The notes: generated from the sequence alone by a model not told the origin. 38,144 bases of DNA from Microcaldota archaeon (GCA_021828295.1 JAKASF010000009.1:1-38144), one strand, 5' to 3'. Positions 21,964-29,888 are shown, counted from the stretch's first letter. Made by a program: numbers and translations.

Positions 21964-22929
21964 CTATTTCTCCTTAGCCTTATTTAAAAACTCGTTTATC
22001 ATCGCCATTCCCCCGGTTTTTATGTCGACATCTGGTATGAACCCGAGCTCGTTCCTTATCCTGCTCGTGTCTATTACGCGGTCGGATGTCATGAAGCGCA
22101 GCTCGTCGCTGTCAAGGTTCCTGGCCTTTGCCAGGGCTCTTACCAGTATCTCCTGCATGTGTCTCTTCGGCTTCGGCACCTTCATCAGCTCGGCCACGAA
22201 GTCGATGAGGCCCTCCTGCGTGTAGATCATGCCATCGGTGAGATTGTAAGTCTTGCCGATGCTCGCCTGCGGGTTCTCCTTTATCAGCATCAGCGCCTTT
22301 ACCACGTCATCGACGTGCACGAGCGCCATGTGGTTCTCCCCGCTGCCTATTATGACCATCTTGCCCTCCTTAACCGCCCTGAATATCTTGAAGAACGAGC
22401 GCTCGAACCCAGGGCCGTAGATGTTTGCCGGCCTGACTATCGTGTAGGGCACGCCGCTGCCGGAGATCTCCTGCTCCGCGAGCATCTTGCTGTGGCCGTA
22501 CTTGTCTGTAGGCAGCAGCTTTGCGTCCTCGTTCAGCGCGCCGCTCCTCTTCCTTCCGTACACGTCTACAGTGCTTGTGAATATCATGTGCTTGACCTTT
22601 CCCTTCTCGCACGCTTTGAGCAGGTTCTTCGTTCCCTCCACGTTCGATTCCATCACCGCCTCTGCGGTAGAGTTTGCCACGTGGGTGAGGCCGGCGAAGT
22701 GCAGCACCACATCGGCACCCCTGCATGCCTCATCAAGCACCTCGGTATCGCCGAGCGAGCCGACAAACGGCACGGTTCCCGGAGGGAGCAGTTTGACGTC
22801 CTCCTTCTCCACCATGAGGGCCCTCACCGCGGATCCGGATCCCACGAGCGCCGGAACAACGGCCCTGCCAAGCCTGCCTGCCGCACCGGTGACGAAGACC
22901 GTGTCAGCGTGCATATTCTGCTGTTGCAT
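21964..22929 (-). CDS. NAD-dependent epimerase/dehydratase (extended SDR)
   Basis: A 321-residue extended short-chain dehydrogenase. The Rossmann motif VTGAAGRLG is at residues 13-21, the catalytic triad includes S119/T120 and Y144-x3-K148 (YGHSK), and RPANIYGPG and the C-terminal substrate lobe follow. Relatives act on nucleotide sugars or on 3-beta-hydroxysteroid-like alcohols; the substrate here cannot be read. ATG 22929 is preferred because GGAGG lies 8 bases upstream in the end of the preceding gene. Position next to GGGP synthase could mean a lipid or surface-sugar role, but that is inference. Confidence 0.88.
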   Translation of the reverse strand: MQQQNMHADTVFVTGAAGRLGRAVVPALVGSGSAVRALMVEKEDVKLLPPGTVPFVGSLGDTEVLDEACRGADVVLHFAGLTHVANSTAEAVMESNVEGTKNLLKACEKGKVKHMIFTSTVDVYGRKRSGALNEDAKLLPTDKYGHSKMLAEQEISGSGVPYTIVRPANIYGPGFERSFFKIFRAVKEGKMVIIGSGENHMALVHVDDVVKALMLIKENPQASIGKTYNLTDGMIYTQEGLIDFVAELMKVPKPKRHMQEILVRALAKARNLDSDELRFMTSDRVIDTSRIRNELGFIPDVDIKTGGMAMINEFLNKAKEK

Positions 22930-22931
22930 AT

Positions 22932-23755
22932 CTACGCCTCCTTCAGTATGCGGTTTGCCAGGAACCTCGCGTACCTCTCCGGCGTCCTGCTCACCGCGTA
23001 GTGCTCCCAGTCCTTCCCGAACGGCACGTACACGCTAGCCCTGGCCCCCCTCTTCACTATCCTGCTCATCTTCTTGCTGCTGTACCCGAGCTGCATCTCG
23101 AATATGACCGATTTCTTGGCGTTGCCGCCGTTGAGCAGCTCGCGCATCGCCGTATCAGGCGCTGACTGCACCACGGCGTTGGCCACGCTCTTCACCGCGC
23201 TCTTGACCCTGCCCGAGATCATGCTGCCCGCCTCCTTCCCGTCGCCGTGCGCCTCAGTGCACAGTATCTTTATCGCCTTTATGTGGCCCCTGTTCGCGTA
23301 GAGGTAGTCATCGGAGTGGTCTGCGTTGACTGCATAGCCCACGCCTTTTGCATCGTGCAGAAAGCCCGGCAGCGCGTATCTCCTGTCCCTTATCTCGAGC
23401 CAGACGAAGACGCCGTATGTCTTCGCCGTGTTCAGTATCTCGTTAACGTTCTTCTCCGCGACCTCGTCAGATATGTCGTAGCCTATCTGATCCAGCGGCA
23501 CCTGTATGCTCGCCTTCAGGCCCAGCCTCGCTATGCGCCTTATCAGCTCCAGGTACGTGGTGGTGGCGTACCTCGCCTTGGTGCTGTCTGTCGCGCTCTC
23601 GCTCAGGAAGGCTATCGAAACGGGCAGCTTCTTGTCGTTCAGCTCCCTCGCCTTCTCTATCGCGGAGCTCATGGTCGTGCCTGCTATGTGTCTCTTTATG
23701 AGCCTGTAAAGAAGCCTTTCAGCTATAGCTCGTTCGGCCAGATAAACCCCCTCAT
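22932..23755 (-). CDS. Proline dehydrogenase-like protein with an apparent 5' frameshift
   Basis: Resembles monofunctional FAD-dependent proline dehydrogenases, which oxidise proline to pyrroline-5-carboxylate. PRODH-like segments are KASIQVPLDQIGYD, VFVWLEIRD, FEMQLGYS and VYVPFGKDWEHYAVSRTPERY, the last being the proline-binding end. The uninterrupted frame from an ATG starts at 23672 (246 residues). However, the same frame continues upstream without a start codon and encodes family-like sequence (ERLLYRLIKRHIAGTT). One extra G in the G5 run at 23747-23751 would join it to ATG 23755, which lies 21 bases past a TATA-like TTATAACC (about 23772-23779). So the listed span is the likely ancestral gene, and 22932-23672 is what is directly open. 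It is the first gene of the five-gene unit. Confidence 0.7.
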
Positions 23756-23795
23756 GCCTGCGTCTGTTACGGTTATAAGGTATTAGTCTACCATC

Positions 23796-23803
23796 CTATT
23801 TAA
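23796..23803 (+). promoter_or_regulatory. TATA box of truD
   Basis: CTATTTAA is centred about 23-26 bases before ATG 23822, which fits a leaderless mRNA. It is back to back with the promoter of the minus-strand operon. Confidence 0.5.
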
Positions 23804-23821
23804 TAGCTTTTAATTGATTCG

Positions 23822-25021
23822 ATGCTGCCTCTTTCAAAGCATGCGGGAACCGGGGGAAGAGCGAAGCGAACCCCGGACGACTTCGTTGTCAAGGAGATAA
23901 CGGACAGGGGCGTCGTGCTGCAGCCAAACACGAGTTACGATGCCAGAGCGCTCGGCATCGAGGAGGTTCCCGATGGCAAGTTCATAAGCTTCGTGCTGCA
24001 GAAGCGCGACTGGAACACGGTAGATGCGCTGCTCGCAATAGCGAAGAAGATGGGCCACGGCAGGAAGTCGATAGCCTACGCGGGCTCCAAGGACAAGAGG
24101 TCGGTGAGCGTGCAGCTTGCCAGCATCTTTCACGCCACGCCGTTCGACATGGGCTCGCTGCGCATGAGCGGGATAAGCATAAACGGCCAGTGGAGGAGCA
24201 ACGGGGTGGAGCTGGGGCAGGATCTCGGCAACGCGTTCGAGGTTCGCATCGCAGACGCTGAACATGCGGAGAACGCAGCGGCTATAGCCGACGAGCTCGC
24301 CGGCCGCATGCCCAACTACTTCGGCGAGCAGCGCTTCGGAGAGCGCGGAAACAACGCCAGCATAGGGGTCTCGATCCTGCGGGGGGACTTCGAGGGCGCG
24401 GTGATGGAGTACCTCACCGGAGCGGGAGGCGAGAGGAACGAGAGGGTGCGCGAGGCTAGGCGCCAGCTCAAGGACAGCCTCGACTTTGCCGGGGCGCTAA
24501 GCAGTTTCCCAAGGTTCCTGCGGGGCGAGCGGAAGGTGCTCTACTACCTCTCCAAATACCCGGGCAACTACGCCAACGCGCTCAGGCTACTCCCCAGGGG
24601 GATAGCCATGATGTTCATACACGCGGTGCAGTCGCAGGTCTTCAACGAGGAGCTCGAGCAGCGGATAAGGAACCAGGACTTCAGAAGCGCTGTCTACTCC
24701 GGAAGCGACTTCTACGGTTTTCCGGACATGGAGAGTATAGGGCCAAGCGGAGATTTCGCGCTTGGATCTCTTGTGGGGTACGAGAGCAAGGTGGAGGAGA
24801 TGGGGGAATATGCAGAGGAGTCCATGGAGCGCATGGAGCTATCTAAGGAACAGTTCGCCATAAAGCCTATGCCGGAGCTCGCGATGAAAGGGGCGTTCAG
24901 GCCGCTTCTCTCGCCTGTAAAGGAGCTTGCGTGCAGAGCTGATGGCAGCGCACTCTCGCTGTCTTTCTCCCTGCCTAAGGGTGCCTACGCAACGGTGCTC
25001 CTGGCTGAGTTCATAAAATGA
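23822..25021 (+). CDS. truD: tRNA pseudouridine synthase TruD
   Basis: Makes pseudouridine at position 13 of tRNAs in bacteria; archaeal homologues act on tRNA and other RNA sites. A 399-residue archaeal-length protein. It starts with TPDDFVVKEI (the PxDFxVxE motif), then QKRDWNTVDAL, the catalytic AGSKDKRSVSVQ (Asp91), PNYFGEQRFG (the NxFGxQRFG motif), and the TRUD insertion domain in the middle with LPRGIAMMFIHAVQSQVFNE. All signature motifs are intact. ATG 23822 is preceded by a TATA box at leaderless spacing. Confidence 0.94.
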   Translation: MLPLSKHAGTGGRAKRTPDDFVVKEITDRGVVLQPNTSYDARALGIEEVPDGKFISFVLQKRDWNTVDALLAIAKKMGHGRKSIAYAGSKDKRSVSVQLASIFHATPFDMGSLRMSGISINGQWRSNGVELGQDLGNAFEVRIADAEHAENAAAIADELAGRMPNYFGEQRFGERGNNASIGVSILRGDFEGAVMEYLTGAGGERNERVREARRQLKDSLDFAGALSSFPRFLRGERKVLYYLSKYPGNYANALRLLPRGIAMMFIHAVQSQVFNEELEQRIRNQDFRSAVYSGSDFYGFPDMESIGPSGDFALGSLVGYESKVEEMGEYAEESMERMELSKEQFAIKPMPELAMKGAFRPLLSPVKELACRADGSALSLSFSLPKGAYATVLLAEFIK

Positions 25022-25066
25022 GTGCCTCGACCGCGTCTGGCTATCTCGGCCAGGCAGCGTTGGCCT

Positions 25067-25288
25067 TCAGCGTCTCCTTGCGCCCGTCTTCGAGAGCCTG
25101 TGGCGTATGTCTATCAGCAGCGCGATTATCGCGGCGAAAAGAACGACTGTGACAACGAGTATCGCGATCTCCATGAACAGTATAGTGCCGCTTGTTACGG
25201 AAAGGTCTGTTATCTGCGCGCTGCTGATCGAAGAAAGCGAAGCCACCGATAGCAGGGCGCCAAGCAGGAAGCCGGTTGGTTTTGCCAT
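25067..25288 (-). CDS. Small membrane protein, unknown
   Basis: A 73-residue protein with a signal-peptide-like N-terminus (MAKPTGFLLGALLSVASL, possible cleavage near SSA-Q24) and a transmembrane helix at residues about 36-60, followed by a basic tail (RHRLSKTGARRR). ATG 25288 lies 26 bases after a TATA-like CTTTATAG (about 25311-25318), a leaderless arrangement that supports this frame over the two overlapping ones. Family unknown. It is convergent with truD with a 45-base gap. Confidence 0.65.
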   Translation of the reverse strand: MAKPTGFLLGALLSVASLSSISSAQITDLSVTSGTILFMEIAILVVTVVLFAAIIALLIDIRHRLSKTGARRR

Positions 25289-25362
25289 GGCGAATCAATG
25301 AATCCTAAAAACTATAAAGGTTAGCTCGAGCAGGCCACCCGAAAGGAGCCCGGCGCAAGCAT

Positions 25363-25449
25363 CGCCGGGGTAGGGATTTGAACCCTAAAGTCCGTAAACG
25401 GACACTGGTTTTCGGGACCAGCGCGATGACCAGATTCTGCCACCCCGGC
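25363..25449 (-). tRNA. tRNA-Ser (anticodon CGA)
   Basis: An 87-base type II tRNA. Acceptor GCCGGGG/CCCCGGC, discriminator G (serine identity). The D-arm has G18G19 and an A12/C23 mismatch. The anticodon stem CTGGT/ACCAG has loop CCCGAAA, anticodon CGA. The long variable arm has stem GTCCG/CGGAC. The T-arm TAGGG/CCCTA has loop TTCAAAT. Position 33, normally U, is C. TATA-like ATTAATTAAG at about 25469-25478 is correctly spaced on the minus strand and may also serve the divergent glycosyltransferase gene. Confidence 0.88.
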
Positions 25450-25466
25450 ACCGATAGCTATCTCAA

Positions 25467-25484
25467 CACTTAATTAATATTAGT
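25467..25484. promoter_or_regulatory. AT-rich divergent promoter of tRNA-Ser and the GT2 gene
   Basis: ACTTAATTAATATTAG contains overlapping TATA elements. One is about 26 bases from the tRNA-Ser 5' end (minus); the other is about 26-38 bases before ATG 25515 (plus). Confidence 0.45.
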
Positions 25485-25514
25485 ATCTAACCTATCATCA
25501 ATCATCTGCCTCTG

Positions 25515-27077
25515 ATGGTAAGTATGAGTGAAAGCAGGAAGAGCAAACCGCTTCGATTGTTCATCGTTGCGCTGTTCATCGCGATATCGCTTCTCAGCAT
25601 GGGCTTCGCGGTATACCTGATGCTTAACGCTGCGAACGGGTTCGTCTTCGCGCTCGCGGTGGCGTACGGCTTGCTCTCTCTCATCTCGCTGGTCTTCAAC
25701 GCCGTCACCTCATATTCCTATTACAAGTCCTACTTCTACGACGAGTACCTGGAGAAGCTGACCCGCAGCCTCAAGCCCATAAGGAGCTACCCGACGGTCG
25801 CTGTGCTGATACCCACATACTCAGAAACGCCAGAATTCATAGAGAGGAATCTCAAGACGCTGAAGGGCATAGACTACGACCCCAAGAAGATAGCATTCTA
25901 TCTAGCCGACGACTCGCAGGATCCGGAGATGGTAAGCGGCAAGCGCGCCCTCTGCGAGAGGTACGGCGTCAACTACATACACAGGAACGACAGGAAGGAC
26001 TTCAAGGTAGGCGCCCTGAACAACGCGCTTCTGCACTCGAAGGAGGAGTTCGTGGCCATATTCGACGCTGACGAGCGCATCGTCGACCCGCGCTTCGTGA
26101 AGGACCTGCTCCCATACTTCCAGGACGAGAGCGTCGCTTTCGTCCAGACGGAGAAGAGGTTCGAGAAGGCGTCTCTCTTCTCCGACAGCGTCGACCTCTT
26201 CGACACCCTCTTCTTCAGGTTCATACAGCCGGCGAGGGCGCTTAACGGCACCGCGATATTCGCTGGCTCGTGCGGCCTGATAAGGCGCTCTGCCATAGAC
26301 GCGATCGGCGGGTTTCCCGCGTACGTCACAGAGGACACGTTCTTCAGCTTCGAGTCAGACATGCACAACTTCAAGAGCGTGTACGTGCCCAAGGCCTATG
26401 CCCTGGGCAAGCCGCTCACCTTCTCAGAATTGTGCAGCCAGCAGTGGCGCTACAACTACGGCGACACGCAGTTCCTCTTCTACTTCCTAAAGCGCATAAG
26501 GTCTGACAAGGGCCACAGGGCTACGCTCTTCTCCAAGGTGGACTACCTGGCCCACGGCTTCGGGCTCAACTACCTCTCTGCAATACTGATACTCTTCACA
26601 GTCGTCTCGCTGCTCACCGTCTTCTCCGCGGCGCCCTTCGCGTACTCGAGCGCGGCGCAGTTCGTCACCGCGTCTTCCACGGCCATAAATCTCGAGATAC
26701 TCGGCGTCATCTCGTTCCTCCTCTCGCTCATAGTCCCGGTTGCGCTGACCAAGGCCTACTTCGACTCGTATCTTGAGGGCCTTATGCTCTTCTTCCTAAA
26801 CTTCGCGCTCTCGTTCGTGAGGCTCAAGGGGGCCGTATCTGCTATGCTCGCCGCGAACCCGTTCAAGGGCTGGTTCAAGGGAAGCATAGGCCGCAGCGGC
26901 ACAGGCCGCATCCTGGCCTCGCTGCGCAACTCTAGCATAGAGCTGGTCTTCTCGGCCATACTCCTATTCGGCAGCCTCACCGCCATGCTCCTCTCCAACA
27001 TATCCGGGGCGCTCTGGATGCTCTGGTACGGAGCGCTCTACACGTCGACGTTCGTCTTCTTCCTCAGATACGGTTAG
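25515..27077 (+). CDS. Family 2 glycosyltransferase, membrane processive type
   Basis: A 520-residue membrane glycosyltransferase of the cellulose/hyaluronan synthase type. Two N-terminal helices (residues 13-37 and 43-66) precede the GT-A domain: VAVLIPTYSE, ADDS (131-134), FDADE (183-187, the metal-binding DAD), VTEDTFFS (271-278, catalytic TED) and QQWRYNYGD (309-317, the Q-x-x-R-W-like motif, here QQWRY). Four or five further helices follow from about 345 to 515. It probably polymerises or transfers sugars at the inner face of the membrane, for example for the cell surface or for glycolipids; product unknown. ATG 25524 is an alternative start. DUF424 follows after 3 bases. Confidence 0.9.
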   Translation: MVSMSESRKSKPLRLFIVALFIAISLLSMGFAVYLMLNAANGFVFALAVAYGLLSLISLVFNAVTSYSYYKSYFYDEYLEKLTRSLKPIRSYPTVAVLIPTYSETPEFIERNLKTLKGIDYDPKKIAFYLADDSQDPEMVSGKRALCERYGVNYIHRNDRKDFKVGALNNALLHSKEEFVAIFDADERIVDPRFVKDLLPYFQDESVAFVQTEKRFEKASLFSDSVDLFDTLFFRFIQPARALNGTAIFAGSCGLIRRSAIDAIGGFPAYVTEDTFFSFESDMHNFKSVYVPKAYALGKPLTFSELCSQQWRYNYGDTQFLFYFLKRIRSDKGHRATLFSKVDYLAHGFGLNYLSAILILFTVVSLLTVFSAAPFAYSSAAQFVTASSTAINLEILGVISFLLSLIVPVALTKAYFDSYLEGLMLFFLNFALSFVRLKGAVSAMLAANPFKGWFKGSIGRSGTGRILASLRNSSIELVFSAILLFGSLTAMLLSNISGALWMLWYGALYTSTFVFFLRYG

Positions 27078-27080
27078 CCC

Positions 27081-27392
27081 ATGATATTTGTAAAGAAGCA
27101 CGCCGCGGAGCAGGGCCTCATAATCGCGATGTGCGACGAGGAGCTTATGGGAAGGGTGCTCGAGGAGGGCAAGCTCTTCATCGACCTCGACAGGTACTCC
27201 GAATTCTACAGGGGGGAGCTGGTCAGCGAGGAGAAGGCGAAGGCGATGGTGGACGGCGTTGAGCTCTACTCGGCGAACATCGTCGGGGAGCGCTCGGTAG
27301 CTGTGATGATGAACAAGGGCATCGTGGGCAAGGAGGACGTGAAGAAGGTCGGCAGGGTGCCCTTCGTGCAGGTCTTCAAGGTCGACTTCTAG
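27081..27392 (+). CDS. DUF424 family protein
   Basis: A 103-residue protein of the archaeal DUF424 family, recognised by the opening MIFVKKHAAEQGLIIAMCDEELMGRVLEEG and the later LYSANIVGERSV, taken as separate short motifs. Function is not established; a role linked to RNA or translation has been suggested from gene neighbourhoods, but I cannot support it here. ATG 27081 is 3 bases after the glycosyltransferase stop. Its TAG overlaps the TAG of the convergent NAC gene at CTAG (27389-27392). Confidence 0.88.
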   Translation: MIFVKKHAAEQGLIIAMCDEELMGRVLEEGKLFIDLDRYSEFYRGELVSEEKAKAMVDGVELYSANIVGERSVAVMMNKGIVGKEDVKKVGRVPFVQVFKVDF

Positions 27393-27745
27393 GGACCGGA
27401 ATCCTTCTCGCTCTTCAGCACGAGTATCGCGTCGGCGATGTTGCCGTGGTTCGCCTCAAGCGTCTTCCTTATCAGAGCGGTGTCCTCTACCCCTGTCTGC
27501 TCCCTCACAAGCTTTATGTCATCGTCGCTTATCTCGACCTTGCTCCTGTCTATCTCGTGCACGCTGCCGCTTATCTGGAAGCTGCTCATTCCCTGGCCCT
27601 CTATGAGCGTGACCTGCGGCGCCTCCACAACTATGTCCTTGTCGTTGCAGTGTATGACCACCTGCGTGCTCGCTATCTCTGTACTCTTTATGCCCAGCTT
27701 GTCGAGCATGCCTTTCAGCTTCTTCGGGTCTAGGTTCGGGAACAT
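27389..27745 (-). CDS. nac: Nascent polypeptide-associated complex protein (archaeal NAC)
   Basis: A 118-residue archaeal NAC, which binds ribosomes near the exit tunnel and contacts nascent chains. The NAC domain spans residues about 10-60 (LKGMLDKLGIKSTEI, VVIHCNDKDIVV) and a C-terminal UBA domain spans about 77-115 (DIKLVREQTGVEDTALI, EANHGNIADAI). Full family length. ATG 27745 lies 11 bases past the tRNA-Ala gene with no T-run between, so it may be transcribed from the tRNA promoter. Confidence 0.94.
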   Translation of the reverse strand: MFPNLDPKKLKGMLDKLGIKSTEIASTQVVIHCNDKDIVVEAPQVTLIEGQGMSSFQISGSVHEIDRSKVEISDDDIKLVREQTGVEDTALIRKTLEANHGNIADAILVLKSEKDSGP

Positions 27746-27756
27746 GCAATCACTAA

Positions 27757-27828
27757 TGGACTCTGCGGGATTCGAACCCGCAACCTCCCGCCTGCAAAGC
27801 GGACGCGCTACCGTTGCGCTAAGAGCCC
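27757..27828 (-). tRNA. tRNA-Ala (anticodon TGC)
   Basis: A 72-base tRNA without encoded CCA. The acceptor GGGCTCT/AGAGTCC contains the G3-U70 pair that defines alanine tRNA, discriminator A. The anticodon stem has loop TTTGCAG, anticodon TGC. The T-arm GCGGG/CCCGC has the standard loop TTCGAAT. A TATA element reading CTTTATATTAAAC on the minus strand (27851-27863) is correctly spaced from its 5' end. NAC follows 11 bases later on the same strand. Confidence 0.95.
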
Positions 27829-27850
27829 ACAGGTACTTTTAGCGCACGCA

Positions 27851-27878
27851 GTTTAATATAAAGCTAATGCTTAAATAG
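27851..27878. promoter_or_regulatory. Divergent TATA elements: tRNA-Ala/NAC and the 27911 gene
   Basis: GTTTAATATAAAG (27851-27863) serves the minus strand (tRNA 5' end at 27828). GCTTAAATAG (27869-27878) lies about 37 bases before ATG 27911 on the plus strand, predicting transcription from about 27900. Confidence 0.5.
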
Positions 27879-27910
27879 ACTGGAAAGCCTAATAAATAAG
27901 GGGTAGTGGG

Positions 27911-29572
27911 ATGGTGGAAAAAGCGCCCGTTGTGCGCGCTTCTAACAGGAACAAGAATGTCAGCGTGAGCGAGGAGAAGGTGCTAGAGATGGCGCCCAAG
28001 GTGAGCACTATCAGCAGCCAGCTTCCGGCAGTGGTGTCGTTGCTTCTACCAGAGGAGGTTAAGCTCCAGCAGTCAAAGGTTGCGGGCGCCAGAAGCATGC
28101 ACGAAGAGAGGCTAAAGAAGCTTAAGCAAGAGCTGGCAGATCCGGCTAATGAGGAAGCCTATTACAAGCTGACGGAGATCGAGAAGGACATGAAAAGCGT
28201 GGCCGGTCTCGGCCAGGGGCGCCCTGGCTCTGCCGCAAAGGAGCTCAAGGAAGAGATAAGCGGGAGGGACCCCTACGCCAACGAATATGGCAGGCTTGCC
28301 AAAGAGGCAGAAGCAATAAGAGCTGCGATGCCCGCGTCTTTGCTCGCCGTGATTAAGCAGGAGCAGAGCGCCATGGAGAAGTACGAGTCGGAGGAAGAGA
28401 CGCTGGCAAAGCTCTCTTCTGTAGACAAGAAGTTCAAAGAGTACGCAAAGAAGATGATGCCCAGCGGCTCTGAAAATAAGAATATTTTCGAAACAAGCCT
28501 CGAGACCGCGCCCGTTGAGGCCCAGAACGAACTCAAGGGCCTGATCAAAGGAATCGGCATATCAAATATTGATGCTTTTGTGGAAAGGCTCAAAGAAAAG
28601 AAGGCGGAGGCCGAGAAGGCGCTTAAGAGGTTTGGAGAGGAAGACTCTGAAATCGGGGCACTTTACTCCCTGGCTCACGAGACAGAGCAGTACGAAAGCA
28701 AGAGCGGCAGGCGCGAGTTCCTGTATAAAACGGCTCAGGCTTTTGGCGGTTTCAAGAGCAGAGCCGGCCAGACGATGACGATGCTTGATGTGCTCAATGC
28801 GGTCGATTTCGATAGCCTCCAGAGCGAGTTCGCCGATTTCGATAAGAATGTCATACTGATAAATGCGATAGACGAGGCGCTAGAGCAGAGCAGGTCTGGA
28901 ACCGCGAAGGGGGTGCTGTTCCTGAAGCAGCTCGCCGAGGGCGACGCCGAGACTGTCGGCGCGTATGGCCTTTCCAACTCGGTGAGGCTGAGCACGCCCG
29001 CGGTGCTTGTAGCAGAGGCGAAGCTGAATGCCAAGGAAACGCTCATCATGAAAGAGGAACGCCACGTGAATCAGGTTGTTGCAGCGCTGGAAGGACTTAC
29101 CGACATGAATAACACAACCCAAGTGAAGAGGGTAAAAGCCCTGTACAGAGACGCGCTTGTTGAAGTCAAATATGCGCTTCCAAGCGTTTTTGCAAACAGC
29201 CTGTCTCCGAAAGAACAGGAAGAGCTGAAGGCCATGGCCAAGCTGCTCGAAAACACGCTGGACAAGACAGCCAAGAAGCTTGGCGTTACCCCTGTGGCAG
29301 AGGAAATACACGACAAGCACGTCAAGATACTGATGGACCACTTCAGCGACATAGCTAACTGGAAGGAAGAGGAGTTCGTTGGGCGCAGCATAAGCACGTA
29401 CTGGCAACTCGTGCAGCTCTTCTCAGAGGCCTATTCGATAAAGCTCAAGGATGTACAGGAGACCTTGGACGAGTTCGTGAGAAGGCACCTTGAATTGGCC
29501 GCAGCCTTGAGGGAAAAAGCAGTTGAAAAAGGCACCGAACTCGGCGCGACGCAGATTCCAAACCTGCCGTGA
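27911..29572 (+). CDS. Large all-helical cytosolic protein, unknown
   Basis: A 553-residue hydrophilic protein, rich in Lys, Glu, Ala and Leu, with no signal peptide or membrane segment. Heptad-like patterns occur at about residues 60-100 (HEERLKKLKQELADP), 135-165, 210-245 and 440-470, suggesting several coiled-coil or helical-bundle segments. The ending is ELGATQIPNLP. I recognise no domain. Its own TATA box gives a short leader. It stands immediately before the acidic 41-residue gene and faces the surface-protein pair, so a joint role with them is possible but unsupported. Confidence 0.8.
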   Translation: MVEKAPVVRASNRNKNVSVSEEKVLEMAPKVSTISSQLPAVVSLLLPEEVKLQQSKVAGARSMHEERLKKLKQELADPANEEAYYKLTEIEKDMKSVAGLGQGRPGSAAKELKEEISGRDPYANEYGRLAKEAEAIRAAMPASLLAVIKQEQSAMEKYESEEETLAKLSSVDKKFKEYAKKMMPSGSENKNIFETSLETAPVEAQNELKGLIKGIGISNIDAFVERLKEKKAEAEKALKRFGEEDSEIGALYSLAHETEQYESKSGRREFLYKTAQAFGGFKSRAGQTMTMLDVLNAVDFDSLQSEFADFDKNVILINAIDEALEQSRSGTAKGVLFLKQLAEGDAETVGAYGLSNSVRLSTPAVLVAEAKLNAKETLIMKEERHVNQVVAALEGLTDMNNTTQVKRVKALYRDALVEVKYALPSVFANSLSPKEQEELKAMAKLLENTLDKTAKKLGVTPVAEEIHDKHVKILMDHFSDIANWKEEEFVGRSISTYWQLVQLFSEAYSIKLKDVQETLDEFVRRHLELAAALREKAVEKGTELGATQIPNLP

Positions 29573-29636
29573 GCGCTGCGCGCGCAACCGTTTCGCGTAT
29601 TGAACTTTAGCGTCCAGCGTCAAGCATCAGCATACC

Positions 29637-29645
29637 TTTAAATAG
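29637..29645 (+). promoter_or_regulatory. TATA box of the acidic mini-protein gene
   Basis: TTTAAATAG predicts transcription from about 29667, giving a leader of about 32 bases with AAGGTG (29686-29691) as ribosome-binding site. Confidence 0.55.
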
Positions 29646-29646
29646 T

Positions 29647-29678
29647 TTTCCCCGATAATCAGATTGCATTCGGGGAAA
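29647..29678. promoter_or_regulatory. Perfect 9-bp dyad in the promoter of the acidic gene
   Basis: TTTCCCCGA (29647-29655) and TCGGGGAAA (29670-29678) are exact inverted repeats 14 bases apart. Half-site centres are 23 bp apart, about two helical turns, and they lie between the TATA box and the predicted transcript start. This reads as a repressor operator; an RNA hairpin is possible only if transcription starts further upstream. Confidence 0.6.
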
Positions 29679-29698
29679 CCCGAGAAAGGTGCCCAAAC

Positions 29699-29824
29699 AT
29701 GGCAAAGAAAGACGACGAAGACGACACAAGCGACGACAGCGACGAAGAAGACAGCGACGAAGACATGGACGACGAGGCCGGCGAAGACGACGATTTCGAC
29801 AGCGACGAGTCAGAAGAGTTCTAG
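29699..29824 (+). CDS. Extremely acidic 41-aa protein
   Basis: MAKK followed by an almost unbroken run of Asp, Glu and Ser (repeats of DDSDEED / SDED type), ending EESEEF-like with a terminal Phe; about 70 percent of residues are Asp or Glu. TATA box, operator-like dyad and AAGGTG site 7 bases before the ATG all support expression. The sequence resembles acidic tails of histone chaperones and nucleic-acid-mimic proteins, so it may bind basic proteins such as histones, ribosomal proteins or the Lys-rich neighbour; this is inference. It is too short to be found by length-limited ORF calling. Confidence 0.7.
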   Translation: MAKKDDEDDTSDDSDEEDSDEDMDDEAGEDDDFDSDESEEF

Positions 29825-29888
29825 CAGCTCCTTGCTGGTCAGTTATCAAAGCCCAATGATTTGTGCCCAGCCCTTGCAGCGTCTCTTG

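Noticed and set aside
25022-25252. 76-codon plus-strand ORF after truD
   Set aside because: The minus-strand frame encodes a signal peptide plus membrane helix with a leaderless promoter, which is the better explanation.
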